This document shows positions 20,515-29,738 of a stretch of 64,000 nt of DNA, piece by piece. Source of the DNA: RPQJ01 sp963732415 (GTDB taxonomy: Bacteria; Pseudomonadota; Gammaproteobacteria; Steroidobacterales; Steroidobacteraceae); the NCBI GenBank assembly GCA_963732415.1, contig CAVSZK010000004.1, forward strand, positions 62,001 to 126,000, given 5' to 3'. Position numbers and translations under genes: made by a program. Positions within the stretch are counted from its first letter, which is position 1; the number at the start of each line of letters is the position of its first letter. The notes under the pieces were generated by a model. That model saw only the letters and a program-made list of their open reading frames with translations, made no database searches and had not been told where the DNA came from.

Positions 20515-22119
20515 ATGGTCGAGACGAAAATTCCCGTGCTGTGCGAGTTGATCGCCGACTGGGCTGCGAAGGCTCCCGAGCGCCCGATCCTGACGGTGGA
20601 TGTCGGTGGGGGATTCGCGGACGAAGCCCGGAACTACGCACAGCTCTGGGACAATGGCCGGCGGCTGGCCAAGGGGCTGCGGGACCGCGGGCTCGGGCCG
20701 GGGCAGCACTTCGCGCTGCTGATGGCGAACCACCCCGAGTTCGTCGAGGCCATGATTGCGGCCTGCCTGACCGGTACGGTCTTCGTGCCGATCGACCCAC
20801 GCACCCGCGGCGACAAGCTGGTGTTCATGCTGGCGCACGCGGACTGCCGTGGTGTCATCGCGGCGGATTACACGATGGGTAACCTCGCGGAGATCCGCTC
20901 CCGGGTCCCGGACCTCACCTGGGTAATCGGGCTCGAGACCCAGGAAGGCGTCGGGCGCACTCCGGAGTGGGCAACGGAATACGCGTCGCTGATCAAGGCG
21001 GAAGTGCCCGTCACCGCGTTCACGCCTGCGTCGCCCGACTCCCCGATGCAGCTGCTGTTCACGTCGGGCACCACCGGGGATCCGAAGGCGATCCTGATGC
21101 CGCATTTCCGCTGGGTCGAGAATGCCTTGCGCGTTCCGCTGCTGTGCAGCTGGAAGGCGGACGAAAAGCCCTACTCGGGACTGTCGCTGACGCACGCGAA
21201 CGCGCAGGTGCTGACACTGGGCGCGTGCCTCGTCAATGGCGTGCCCTGTGTGCTGTCGCGAAAGTTCACCAAATCCAGGCTGTGGGAAGTGACGCGCAAG
21301 CACGGCTGCACGACGTTCAACCTGCTCGGCGGGATGACGACGGCCCTCTACAGCGAGCCGCAGCGGCCGGACGACGCCGACAACCCGGTCCGCTTCGTGT
21401 GCTCGGCCGGGATGCCGGCCGCCATCTGGGAGAACTTCGAGCGGCGCTTCAACGTGCAGATCCTGGAGTTCTATGGCGCTGCCGAGGGCGGCATGACCTT
21501 CAAGCCGATCGGCGTCGGACCGGTCGGCAGCATCGGCAAGACAATTCCTTCTCTTAGGCACAGGATCGTCGATGAGCAGGGGCGCGAGGTTACGCGCGGC
21601 GAGCCGGGCGAACTGCTCTTTCAGGAAGCCAATGGCCAACCTTACGTGGTCGAGTACTTCCGCAATCCGGAGGCCTCGGCGAAGAAGTGCGAGGGTGGCT
21701 GGCTGCACATGGGCGACGTCGTGGTCGAGGACCAGGACGGCTGGTTGTTCTTCCAGTACCGCATGGGCAGCGGCATCCGCCGCAACGGCGACTTCATCAG
21801 CGCTGCCTTCATCGAGAAGGTGATTGCCGAGGTACCCGAAGTCGACGATGTCTATGTCTATGGCATCCCTTCCGCCAACGGCGTGCCCGGCGAGAAGGAC
21901 GTCGTCGCGGCAGTGGTTCCGAAGGATCCCGACCTGGCGGCCTTCGATGTCCAGGGCCTGTATGGCCTCTGTCGCCAGAAACTCGAAGCCAACTTCGTGC
22001 CCAGCTACATCCAGGTGCTGAGCCAGATCCCGAAGACCGCCTCGGAAAAGCCGCAGGACCGTTTCCTGGTGGAAGCGCTCGAGACCAATCCCGGCGCGGT
22101 GCATACCGAAGTGCGCTGA
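20515..22119 (+). CDS. Acyl-CoA synthetase (AMP-forming)
   Basis: A 534-residue member of the adenylate-forming superfamily that activates a carboxylic acid with ATP and CoA. Motifs: phosphate loop LLFTSGTTGDPKAILMPH, EFYGAAEGGMT (A5), GWLHMGDVVVEDQDGWLFFQ (A7), and a C-terminal KTASEKPQ supplying the catalytic Lys. The hinge motif A8 reads YRMGSGIRRNGDFIS rather than DRxKDxIxxGGxNIS, a divergence shared with crotonobetaine/carnitine-ligase-like relatives. It lies between the thiolase and the saccharopine-like reductase and presumably makes the pathway's first CoA thioester. The substrate is unknown. Confidence 0.88.
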   Translation: MVETKIPVLCELIADWAAKAPERPILTVDVGGGFADEARNYAQLWDNGRRLAKGLRDRGLGPGQHFALLMANHPEFVEAMIAACLTGTVFVPIDPRTRGDKLVFMLAHADCRGVIAADYTMGNLAEIRSRVPDLTWVIGLETQEGVGRTPEWATEYASLIKAEVPVTAFTPASPDSPMQLLFTSGTTGDPKAILMPHFRWVENALRVPLLCSWKADEKPYSGLSLTHANAQVLTLGACLVNGVPCVLSRKFTKSRLWEVTRKHGCTTFNLLGGMTTALYSEPQRPDDADNPVRFVCSAGMPAAIWENFERRFNVQILEFYGAAEGGMTFKPIGVGPVGSIGKTIPSLRHRIVDEQGREVTRGEPGELLFQEANGQPYVVEYFRNPEASAKKCEGGWLHMGDVVVEDQDGWLFFQYRMGSGIRRNGDFISAAFIEKVIAEVPEVDDVYVYGIPSANGVPGEKDVVAAVVPKDPDLAAFDVQGLYGLCRQKLEANFVPSYIQVLSQIPKTASEKPQDRFLVEALETNPGAVHTEVR

Positions 22120-22152
22120 ATCGCACCCCAAACATCCTCACGGAGCAAACAC

Positions 22153-23277
22153 ATGTCACTCGGACGCAAGGTCATCATCTACGGCGCCAACGGCTATACG
22201 GGCAAGCTGGTCGCCGAGGCACTGGCGAATCGCCAGATCCCGTTTTATTTCGCCGGCCGCAGCAAGGACAAGCTGGAAAAGGCGCTGGGCATCGTGCGCG
22301 AGCGCCTGGGTGCAAGCGCCTGGAAGCTCGATGCCGAGATCGTCGCGGTCGACAATGACGTCGAGAAACTGCTCCCGGTGTTCAAGAAGTGCAGCGTGGT
22401 GATAAACGTTGCCGGGCCGTTCATGCAGGTCGCCTGGCCGGTGGTCGAGGCCGCGCTCAAGGCCGGTTGCCACTACATGGACACCACCGGCGAACAGGAC
22501 TGGGTGATTGCAATCGCCGACAAGTTCGGCGCCGGGTTCGAGGCCAAGGGCCTGCTGATGGCGCCCGCGACCTCCTTCATGTGGTCCGCCGGCGCGCTTG
22601 CCGCGGAAGTCGTGCTGGAGGATCCCGAGGTCGACTCGCTCGACATCCTCTACCAGATTGACAACGGCCTGCCGTCAGAGGCATCGACGAAGTCGTTCCT
22701 GCGCATGGTGTGCAACGACACCTCGCAGTATTACCTGGAGCAGAACGAGTACAAGGCGTGGCCGAACGACGTCGCCCACGATGTCTTCGTTCCGTACCGC
22801 AGCGCGAAGCTGCGCGCGCATCCCTGGGGCGGCGCCTGCGAACCCGTGTGGCTCAAGGGCCGCGTACGCAACTGCAAGGTGCTGACCGCGATCGGCGAAC
22901 ACATGATCGATCCGGTGATCCAGGCCATTCGCGCCTTCAATGCACAATCCCCGGGGCTCGACCAGGCCGGCCGGGAGGCGCTGACCAACGCCATCAGCGC
23001 ACAGATCAGCAGCGGCGAGCCGCCGAAGGATCACCCGGACGTGCAGCGCGGAGTCATCGTCGTGTACGGGCAGAGTCGTACCAGGACGACAAGCTACGTG
23101 ATGAACCTGTCCGCCGCCTACACCTGGACCGGCGAGATCAGCGCGGAAGCCGCCCGGCTGATTCTCGACGGCCGGCTCGACAAGCCCGGGTTCCAGTCGG
23201 TGGCGACGGCGTTCTCGCATCGCGAGCTGATCCGCACCTTCAACGCGCTCGGGTATTGCAGCGCGCTGCCGAACTGA
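22153..23277 (+). CDS. Saccharopine dehydrogenase-like NAD(P)-binding reductase
   Basis: A 374-residue protein with an N-terminal Rossmann fold, VIIYGANGYTGKLVAEAL, characteristic of the saccharopine dehydrogenase / trans-acting enoyl reductase group. It then has VVINVAGPFMQVAWPVVEAAL and HYMDTTGEQDW, which are conserved in that group. True lysine-pathway saccharopine dehydrogenases are organised differently, so a lysine role is unlikely. In this operon it more probably reduces an acyl-CoA-derived or keto intermediate (inference). A short GGAG ribosome site precedes ATG 22153; the gap to the ligase is 33 bases. Confidence 0.8.
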   Translation: MSLGRKVIIYGANGYTGKLVAEALANRQIPFYFAGRSKDKLEKALGIVRERLGASAWKLDAEIVAVDNDVEKLLPVFKKCSVVINVAGPFMQVAWPVVEAALKAGCHYMDTTGEQDWVIAIADKFGAGFEAKGLLMAPATSFMWSAGALAAEVVLEDPEVDSLDILYQIDNGLPSEASTKSFLRMVCNDTSQYYLEQNEYKAWPNDVAHDVFVPYRSAKLRAHPWGGACEPVWLKGRVRNCKVLTAIGEHMIDPVIQAIRAFNAQSPGLDQAGREALTNAISAQISSGEPPKDHPDVQRGVIVVYGQSRTRTTSYVMNLSAAYTWTGEISAEAARLILDGRLDKPGFQSVATAFSHRELIRTFNALGYCSALPN

Positions 23278-23326
23278 TCCGCCGTTATCGGACAATTATC
23301 TGGATACCTGCGAGGAGATACGAATC

Positions 23327-24106
23327 ATGGCTGGACGTCTGGAAGGCAAGGTGGTGCTGATCACCGGCGGAGCGAGCGGCATCGGGCTCGCGAGCGCGGA
23401 GGCATGCGCGCGCGAGGGCGCCCGAGTGGTGATCTCCGACATCAATGCAGCCGAGGGCGCGACCCAGGCCAAGCGCCTTACGGCAGAGGGGCTCGAGGTG
23501 GCGTTCATCGGGCATGACGTCACCAGCGAGGGCGACTGGCGTCGGGTGATCGACGATACAGTGCAGCGGCACGGACAGCTCGACGTGCTGGTGAACAACG
23601 CCGGAATCGCCGTGATCGCGCCGCTCGAGGAGGAAACGCTCGAGGGCTGGCGCCGCACGCAGGCGATCAATGTCGAGGGGGTGTTCCTCGGCTGCCGCGA
23701 AGCGGTGCGGGTCATGAAGGGCCGTGGCGGGTCGATCATCAACCTGTCGTCGATCGAGGGCATCATCGGCGAACCGCTGGTGCCGGCCTACAATGCGTCC
23801 AAGGGGGCCGTACGCCTGCTCACCAAGTCAACGGCGCTGCATTGCGCGCAATATGGCTATGGGATCCGGGTCAATTCAGTCCATCCGGGCTACGTCGGCA
23901 CGCCACTGATGGTGAATGCACTGGGCTCGATGCCTGCAAGCGAGGCGGCGGCGCTGCAGCAGGAGCTGGTGATGGTGCGTATCCCACTGGGGCGGCCCGC
24001 CGAGCCGCGCGAGATAGCGCATGGCATCGTATTCCTTGCGTCGGACGAGTCCAGTTACATGACCGGCTCGGAGCTGGTCATGGACGGCGGCTACACTGCG
24101 AAATAG
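23327..24106 (+). CDS. Short-chain dehydrogenase/reductase (SDR)
   Basis: A 259-residue classical SDR. The cofactor loop is TGGASGIG, followed by DVTSEGDW, the NNAG motif, and the catalytic Ser (LSSIEG) and Tyr-x3-Lys (YNASKGA). The C-terminal SYMTGSELVMDGGYTAK closes the fold as in 3-hydroxysteroid and 3-oxoacyl reductases. The acidic residue after the first strand (SDIN) suggests NAD(H) over NADP(H). A GAGGAG ribosome site sits before ATG 23327. In context it probably interconverts a hydroxyl and a ketone of the pathway substrate. Confidence 0.9.
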   Translation: MAGRLEGKVVLITGGASGIGLASAEACAREGARVVISDINAAEGATQAKRLTAEGLEVAFIGHDVTSEGDWRRVIDDTVQRHGQLDVLVNNAGIAVIAPLEEETLEGWRRTQAINVEGVFLGCREAVRVMKGRGGSIINLSSIEGIIGEPLVPAYNASKGAVRLLTKSTALHCAQYGYGIRVNSVHPGYVGTPLMVNALGSMPASEAAALQQELVMVRIPLGRPAEPREIAHGIVFLASDESSYMTGSELVMDGGYTAK

Positions 24107-24138
24107 CCCACAGCACTGCAAGCGCTACGGAGGCCCTC

Positions 24139-24516
24139 TTGAACGCCAGAACCCTTTTCACCGTGGCTGCGATCTTCAACGCCCTCGTCGGCCTGGGGAT
24201 GCTGCTCGCCTATGACCTGTTGGCGCCATGGTTCGGCTTTCCGCCACGGCCCACGGTTTGGATCCACATCATTGCGCTGGTCGTGCTGCTGTTCGGGTAC
24301 GCGTACTGGCGCATCGCGTCGGACCCGGTGAGGTACCGCGAGTACATCGTCCTCGGGGTGATCGGGAAACTCGCGTTCGTGGTGGCCATATACGGTCATT
24401 TCCTTGCCGGCGACGCGAAGGTTGCGTTGGCGGCGCTGGTGACCTGCGACCTTGTCTTCGCCGTACTCTTCGCCGCGTACCTGAAGAGAACGCCTGTCGA
24501 TCGCGGGAGGGAATGA
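24139..24516 (+). CDS. Small four-helix membrane protein
   Basis: A 125-residue protein with four hydrophobic segments (starting near residues 5, 40, 70 and 95) and little else. I know no function for it; similar small proteins appear beside oxidoreductase operons. The start is TTG 24139 with GGAGG six bases upstream, which is convincing despite the rare codon. It lies between the SDR and the NmrA-like gene with short gaps on both sides (32 and 3 bases), so it belongs to the operon and may take part in uptake of a hydrophobic substrate (inference). Confidence 0.75.
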   Translation: MNARTLFTVAAIFNALVGLGMLLAYDLLAPWFGFPPRPTVWIHIIALVVLLFGYAYWRIASDPVRYREYIVLGVIGKLAFVVAIYGHFLAGDAKVALAALVTCDLVFAVLFAAYLKRTPVDRGRE

Positions 24517-24519
24517 ATC

Positions 24520-25491
24520 ATGACCAGGAAGACCGTAACCGTCTTTGGCGCCACCGGTACGGCCGGCAGCGCATGCGTGGACGAGCTCATTCGCCAGGGG
24601 CAGTTCAACGTCCAGGTGCTTGCCCGCGAGGGCGGCCAGCAGGAAAAGACCTCGATGGGTGCGGGGCGCAGCCAGGAGGAAAAGCAGCGGCGCTACACCC
24701 AATGGAGCGGCAGCGCGGTTGTGATCAAGTCGGTCGACGTAACCGACCACGCCGAGCTGATACCGGCGCTCGAGGGTACGGACTACCTCGTTTCCTGTGT
24801 GCCGTATTCAGCGACCGAGTCGCAATATCCGCTGATCTTTGCGGCCCGGGAGGCCGGAGTGGAACGCTTCGTTCCATCCGAGTTCGGCGCCATCTACGAG
24901 TTCGAGCAGTTCTGGCCGACCGACACGACCCACCGCAGGATGGCACGACAGAAGGCATTCATACGCAGGGTGATCGAGCTCGCCGGTCTCGACTTCACCA
25001 TCATCGCCGCCGGGCTGTGGCCCGAGTACTACCTGCTCGAGCCAGTGGCGGTGATGGGCGACGGCGAGCAGAAAGTCGCCTGGTCGACCGGCCGCGACGT
25101 GGGCCGCATCATTCCGCACGTGCTGGCGCACCCGCTGTCGCGCAATGCAATCTGCCCCGTGGCTGCGACGGCGTACTGCTCCTGGAATGAGCTGCTGGCC
25201 GTCCGCGAGCAACTGCTCGGCCGCAAGGTCGAGAGGAATTACCTCGGCGCCACGGAGTGGAAAGTGGCATACGAGCGGCAACCGCCGGGACCGATCAAGG
25301 AGATCATGGCCATCGGCGTGCTGTGCACTGAGGGTCCCGAGGGCATGTCGCTGTGGGCAAACTGGAACGGCACGTTCCTGCCGGAGTTCAAGGGCACGCC
25401 GCTCACCGAGTTGTTCCCCGGCTACATCGAGCCATTCGTGGCGGCGGCTCAGGCTGCACTGGTCGCGTCGGGCCAGTTGCCATCACCGTAG
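24520..25491 (+). CDS. NmrA-like / isoflavone-reductase-like NAD(P)-binding protein
   Basis: A 323-residue atypical SDR. The N-terminus VTVFGATGTAGSACVDEL is the GxxGxxG loop of the NmrA / phenylcoumaran-benzylic-ether-reductase family, and RFVPSEFGAIYEF matches the VPSEFG signature of plant and bacterial PCBER/isoflavone reductases, although the usual active-site Lys is not obvious. Such enzymes reduce aromatic or phenylpropanoid compounds. It is the last gene of the operon, suggesting the pathway may handle a bulky cyclic or aromatic acid (inference). A convergent membrane gene ends 38 bases downstream. Confidence 0.82.
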   Translation: MTRKTVTVFGATGTAGSACVDELIRQGQFNVQVLAREGGQQEKTSMGAGRSQEEKQRRYTQWSGSAVVIKSVDVTDHAELIPALEGTDYLVSCVPYSATESQYPLIFAAREAGVERFVPSEFGAIYEFEQFWPTDTTHRRMARQKAFIRRVIELAGLDFTIIAAGLWPEYYLLEPVAVMGDGEQKVAWSTGRDVGRIIPHVLAHPLSRNAICPVAATAYCSWNELLAVREQLLGRKVERNYLGATEWKVAYERQPPGPIKEIMAIGVLCTEGPEGMSLWANWNGTFLPEFKGTPLTELFPGYIEPFVAAAQAALVASGQLPSP

Positions 25492-25529
25492 CGGGACACT
25501 GGCCATCCCCATCGAGCGCTCTTCAATTT

Positions 25530-26648
25530 TCAATAGTTGCCGCTTGCTCCGCCACCGCCGAATCGTCCCTCGCCCGGCGTGACCGTGGGCTCGGCGGGCG
25601 GCGCCTCCGCGCTCGCGCGTCCGGCGAGCACCGCGGCGCCCGCGGTCTGCAGCAGGTCGAGCGGTCCTTCGCGGTCGGTCAGCTTCGCCGAGGTCAGGCC
25701 ATTGAGCGGCTGCCGCAGGTAACGATCCAGCACCATGCCGGCGACCAGCGCAACGAGTCCGCAGAGGATCAGCCAGGTCTCGGTTGCTAGCGTAGTCGCC
25801 AGGCGCAGTTCCACCGCGAGGCAGCCCACGCAGCCGATGAACCCGAGCAGCGGCGCATGACGCCGTCTTCGCAGACCGACGATGAGCATGGCGACGCCGA
25901 GCGCGACAAGCAGAAGCGTCGTCGCGAGGCGACCGGACGGCATGGCCGACACGTCACCGGTCTCGACGACAACGCTCCACGCTGCGCGCTGCACATATGC
26001 CGCCACCGGCAGCGTCGCGACCAGCCAGTCGAGCATCCGGTCATGCGACGGCCTTCGATACTTCCGCGCGCCCAGTGCGAGCGCGAGTGCCGCCAGCGCG
26101 CAGGCGAGGGCGAGTTCCGTCACGCCGGCGCCTGCGACCTGGTCGAGCGCTCTCGCAGCGCCCGTCGAGCCTGCCCAGTCGACGAACGCGATCGCCGCGC
26201 CGGTGGTCACGAAGGGGTTGAGCAGTCGCAGGCCCGCCAGGCCCACGGCGGCTATCGGCAACAGCGTCACAAGCTTGCCGTCCGAGAAATCCATCGGCGG
26301 GTCAAATATCGTAGTGATCCAGACGCCGACCATCAGGAACCCGGCCATGCACAGGCCTTCCTCGATGCCTGACGCGTGAAGTCGCTTGCCCGCCTTGAGC
26401 CATTCGGCGGCCGCCGCGGCGATCAGTCCCGCGAAGAGCAACATGCTCTGGTCACTGAAGCCGAGGATTCCGAACATCAGCGCGGCCGCGATCAGGCCGA
26501 GCACGAAGAGAGCGATGCGAGCCAGGGAGCCCGTGCTGCGCCAGCCGCCGGCGCGCCCGGTCACCGTGTCGCGGGGGATAGCGCCACTGAGTCGGGACGC
26601 CACCTCGAGCCAGCGCTCCTCCGAGGGCGACGGACGCCAGCGGCTCAC
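25530..26648 (-). CDS. DUF4401-type multi-pass membrane protein with GGGGASG C-terminal tail
   Basis: A 372-residue membrane protein with about nine to ten hydrophobic segments, fitting the DUF4401 group found behind DUF2157 genes. The start is GTG 26648, whose last two bases form the stop of the upstream DUF2157 gene (GTGA overlap), indicating translational coupling. The C-terminus ends in RFGGGGASGNY, a Gly-rich tail like the endings I recall for YgcG/TPM-domain proteins. The function is unknown. A longer open frame upstream is only the shadow of the DUF2157 gene. Confidence 0.75.
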   Translation of the reverse strand: MSRWRPSPSEERWLEVASRLSGAIPRDTVTGRAGGWRSTGSLARIALFVLGLIAAALMFGILGFSDQSMLLFAGLIAAAAAEWLKAGKRLHASGIEEGLCMAGFLMVGVWITTIFDPPMDFSDGKLVTLLPIAAVGLAGLRLLNPFVTTGAAIAFVDWAGSTGAARALDQVAGAGVTELALACALAALALALGARKYRRPSHDRMLDWLVATLPVAAYVQRAAWSVVVETGDVSAMPSGRLATTLLLVALGVAMLIVGLRRRRHAPLLGFIGCVGCLAVELRLATTLATETWLILCGLVALVAGMVLDRYLRQPLNGLTSAKLTDREGPLDLLQTAGAAVLAGRASAEAPPAEPTVTPGEGRFGGGGASGNY

Positions 26649-27592
26649 GGCAAGGGCTCCCGCAGGCGCCGCCGCAGCTGCCACAGAACAGCGGCCGCCA
26701 CGCAGACGACCACCAATACCAATGCCATAGTGGCAGTAGTGCCATCCAGCCGTGGAACGACCACGAAGCAGACTCCGAGCGCGGCGTACCCGACGCCGTA
26801 GACGAGGAATGCCTCGCGGCCGGTCTCGAGTCCCCGGCGGATCGACGCGTAGGAGAGTGCCGCCAGCATCGGTAGCCCGGCCGCGAGCCACGGCCATTCG
26901 AGGCACCACGCGAGCGAACCCCAGAACGCGAGGTTCGCCGCGAAATGGTCAAACACTTCGCTGAAGCGCGTGTCCGGTCGCCAGTGCTTGTCGGCCAGTC
27001 GCCATGCGGCGATCACCGCAGCGCAGGCGAGCGCACGGCTGCCAAGTTCGGGTGTCGAGAAGGCGGCGTGCAGCGCATCGCCGATCGTGCCGCCCACGCC
27101 GAACCAGCCGGCGAGCGCCGTGAGTGCCGCAGCGATCACCAGGGCGGATCCGAAAGCGTAGGCGATGGCCGCGCCGACGACCGCGAGCATCAGCAGGTGC
27201 CAGGACCACAACGGGCCGAGCAGCGTGAACTGTCGCTCGGCGTAGGCGAGGTCGGCGCTCGCGAGCAACACTGCCAGCAGAAGCAGGTAGTCGGCCGCGA
27301 CGCCAGGTTTCCGGCCAGCGAGTCTTGCACGCGCGGCGGGAATTGCGCAGGCGGATGCAACCAGCGCGAGCACGAGCACTATTACCATTGGGCCGAGACG
27401 ATCGAGGTTGCGAGCCAGTATCGTGCCCACGCCTGCCATGACCAGCAGAACGCCCGCATACAGCATGGCGCGAAGTTCCCCATGCAGCGACAAGATCTCG
27501 CCGCGATCGAGCGCCACTGCGCGCGACGCGGTCGCGTCGTCGAGCGTTCCCTGCTCGTTCAGCTCGCGGAGTTCCGGTTCGAGGGTGTGCAC
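26645..27592 (-). CDS. DUF2157 membrane protein
   Basis: A 315-residue protein. Residues ~1-45 form a charged soluble head (LRELNEQGTLDDATASRAV, typical of DUF2157), followed by about eight hydrophobic segments. DUF2157 proteins are of unknown function and are usually encoded with DUF4401 proteins, as here with a 4-base overlap. The start ATG 27592 has no strong ribosome site but fits the family N-terminus. No regulatory motif is evident upstream. Confidence 0.8.
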   Translation of the reverse strand: MHTLEPELRELNEQGTLDDATASRAVALDRGEILSLHGELRAMLYAGVLLVMAGVGTILARNLDRLGPMVIVLVLALVASACAIPAARARLAGRKPGVAADYLLLLAVLLASADLAYAERQFTLLGPLWSWHLLMLAVVGAAIAYAFGSALVIAAALTALAGWFGVGGTIGDALHAAFSTPELGSRALACAAVIAAWRLADKHWRPDTRFSEVFDHFAANLAFWGSLAWCLEWPWLAAGLPMLAALSYASIRRGLETGREAFLVYGVGYAALGVCFVVVPRLDGTTATMALVLVVVCVAAAVLWQLRRRLREPLP

Positions 27593-27775
27593 GGCTGGAC
27601 TCTACGCCGGGAAATGTCGCCGGGTCCATTCGCGCAGTGCAGGCGAGAAGTTTGCGCAGCGGCGGCCGGAGGCGCGCCTGCTGCGCCAATTGGGCCCGTA
27701 CGCGAGCACGCCTCTGCGCCCGCATGACCGGTTACCAGTATTTCATTGACGTAGATACGCCATTCGCGTATTCGA

Positions 27776-27859
27776 ATGCTCACCGATGAGACATCCGAGC
27801 GCCTGCTGCGCGCCATCCACAACGACCCGGTCGCGGTCATCGAAGCGCTGAGCCGGTAG
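27776..27859 (+). CDS. Possible 27-residue peptide upstream of the lipase-like gene
   Basis: ATG 27776 opens a 27-codon frame (MLTDETSERLLRA...) ending TAG 27859, 17 bases before the TTG start of the hydrolase gene. It is acidic and helical with no membrane segment. No ribosome site is evident. It could be a leader peptide or chance; it is the only thing of note in the 284-base gap between 27593 and 27876. Confidence 0.2.
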   Translation: MLTDETSERLLRAIHNDPVAVIEALSR

Positions 27860-27876
27860 ACCGCAGGAGATTCGCC

Positions 27877-29091
27877 TTGCAGACGCCTACACGCACCCAG
27901 GTTTCCGATTTCCGCGGCGCCGCGAGGCTCGCATTCGAAGCGACCGTGGGTATCACGGACCTGGTCGAGAAGATGCACCGGACGATCCAGCTGACGCCGT
28001 TGCCGCTCGGCAGGTCGCGCGCCGGCGCAACCCGCGGTATCACCGGCCTGGTGTACCGCAGCGTGCGCGGCACGACGCGATTGATCAGTCGGGGCGTGGA
28101 TGCCGGTCTCCTGCCGCTCACGTCCCTGTTGCCCGAGGGGGAGTCCACACGGGGCCGCGACGCACTGGTGTCGATCGTCAACGGCGTTTACGGTGATCAC
28201 CTCGAGCGCACCGCCAATCCTCTTGCGATAGAGATGCAGTTGCGTCGCGGTGGTGTGCGAATCGACCCGATGTCGCCGGCGGCAATGGCGCCCGAGGCCA
28301 CGGGCCGCGTGATGCTGATCGTGCACGGGCTGTGCCTCAATGAGTCACACTGGGTGCGCGAAGGCGCAAACCCGATCGAAGAACTCGCGGTCGCGCTTGG
28401 CTACACGCCCGTGTACCTGCGCTACAACGCGGGCCGGGCAATTGCCCACAACGGCCGCAGCCTGGCAAACCTGCTCGAGGCGCTGCTCGGAAACCTTGCC
28501 TGTCCGGTAACCGAACTCGCAATTGTCGGGCACAGCATGGGTGGGCTGGTCGCACGCAGCGCGGTTCATCACGCGAAGCTCGCCGGGCACGAGTGGCCCG
28601 CGGCGCTGAAGCGCCTGGTATTCATAGGCACGCCGCTGCACGGGTCGCCGCTCGAGCGCGGTGGCCACCGGCTCGACTACGTGATGGGGCTCAGCCCCTA
28701 CGTCGCGCCGTTCACGCGTATAGGCAGGGCGCGCAGCGCAGGGATCATGGACCTGCGCCACGGCAACATCACCGGTGACGAGCAGGCGTTCATACCGCTG
28801 CCGGAGAACGTTGACTGCTACACGCTGGCAGCTACGCTTGGTTCGACGCGCAACCTGGTGAGTGAGCGGTTGGTGGGCGACGGGCTCGTTCCGCTCGACA
28901 GCGCGCTCGGGCGTCACAAAGACCCGGCGCGGACGTTTGCGATTCACGAGTCGCGCCAGTGGGTCGCCCATGGGATGGGACACATGGAGCTGCTGCACCG
29001 GCCGGAGGTCTATGCGCAGCTCGGCAAGTGGCTGGGTCGCGGTGGCCGGCAGTCGCGCGCGCGGCGGCAGTTGCGGGACTCCGCGTCATGA
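27877..29091 (+). CDS. Alpha/beta hydrolase (lipase/esterase-like)
   Basis: A 404-residue hydrolase. The nucleophile elbow is GHSMGG with Ser220, preceded by the oxyanion strand VMLIVHGLC. A likely Asp lies in GDGLVPLDS and a His in HGMGHMELL. The ~130-residue N-terminal extension is helical and lacks a signal peptide. It is probably a carboxylesterase or triacylglycerol lipase, and the neighbouring acyltransferase suggests lipid turnover. The start is TTG 27877 with GGAGA six bases upstream. The stop overlaps the next start (ATGA). Confidence 0.85.
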   Translation: MQTPTRTQVSDFRGAARLAFEATVGITDLVEKMHRTIQLTPLPLGRSRAGATRGITGLVYRSVRGTTRLISRGVDAGLLPLTSLLPEGESTRGRDALVSIVNGVYGDHLERTANPLAIEMQLRRGGVRIDPMSPAAMAPEATGRVMLIVHGLCLNESHWVREGANPIEELAVALGYTPVYLRYNAGRAIAHNGRSLANLLEALLGNLACPVTELAIVGHSMGGLVARSAVHHAKLAGHEWPAALKRLVFIGTPLHGSPLERGGHRLDYVMGLSPYVAPFTRIGRARSAGIMDLRHGNITGDEQAFIPLPENVDCYTLAATLGSTRNLVSERLVGDGLVPLDSALGRHKDPARTFAIHESRQWVAHGMGHMELLHRPEVYAQLGKWLGRGGRQSRARRQLRDSAS

Positions 29092-29738
29092 ATCGAAATG
29101 CAGCGGCGGGAATCGCCGGCCTGGCCGGAGTGGTGCTGAACATCGTTGCAGTCGCGGCGCTGCGCGATGTCCCGCACGCCTACCGGCCCGGTGATGTCAT
29201 GGCCTGGCTCGCAGAACTCCAGGCGCAGCCGTTTTTGACCCAGCTCAGCGCGTGGACGTTCACGGTAGGGCTGGTCGCGCTCGCGGCATTTGCCGTTGGC
29301 CTGGCACTTACGGTCGCAAATCGCCGCACGCTGGCCGTGACGGACCGACGCAACCTTGCGGTGGCTGGCGCGGTATTTTTCGGTGGGGGTGCGCTGCTTG
29401 ACGCCGCTGGCACCATGGCGCCCATCGCGGCGCTGCACGTCGATCCGTCGGCCGGCGTGGCGTTGTTGTGGCTCACGCTGCTGCTGGATTCGGCATTCAA
29501 CGGGCTGCTGGCGATCGGCCTGTTGTGCCTCGCCGGCGCGCAGAGGGCAGACGACGGTTGGCCTGTGTCGCTGCGCTTGCTTGGCTACGTGGCGGGTGCC
29601 GCCAGCCTGCCGGTGGCGCTGCAGTTTTCTTCTGACAGCTTTGCGAAGCTGCTGGCGGTATCCGCACCGCTGTGGTTGGTGTGGGTAACCTGGACCTCGG
29701 TGCTGCTGCTGCGGGGCCGGCGTGCCGGACACGACTGA
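29088..29738 (+). CDS. Six-helix membrane protein of unknown function
   Basis: A 216-residue protein with about six hydrophobic segments, somewhat like DUF4386-type membrane proteins. ATG 29088 overlaps the hydrolase stop by four bases (ATGA), so translation is coupled. The PlsC-like gene starts inside its 3' end (GTG 29722). No catalytic motif is visible. Tight coupling on both sides places it in a membrane-lipid or envelope operon (inference). Confidence 0.7.
   Translation: MNRNAAAGIAGLAGVVLNIVAVAALRDVPHAYRPGDVMAWLAELQAQPFLTQLSAWTFTVGLVALAAFAVGLALTVANRRTLAVTDRRNLAVAGAVFFGGGALLDAAGTMAPIAALHVDPSAGVALLWLTLLLDSAFNGLLAIGLLCLAGAQRADDGWPVSLRLLGYVAGAASLPVALQFSSDSFAKLLAVSAPLWLVWVTWTSVLLLRGRRAGHD

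Noticed and set aside
20269..22131. A 620-codon minus-strand frame opposite the thiolase and ligase
   Set aside because: It spans two real genes, has low-complexity His/Arg content and no motif or ribosome site.
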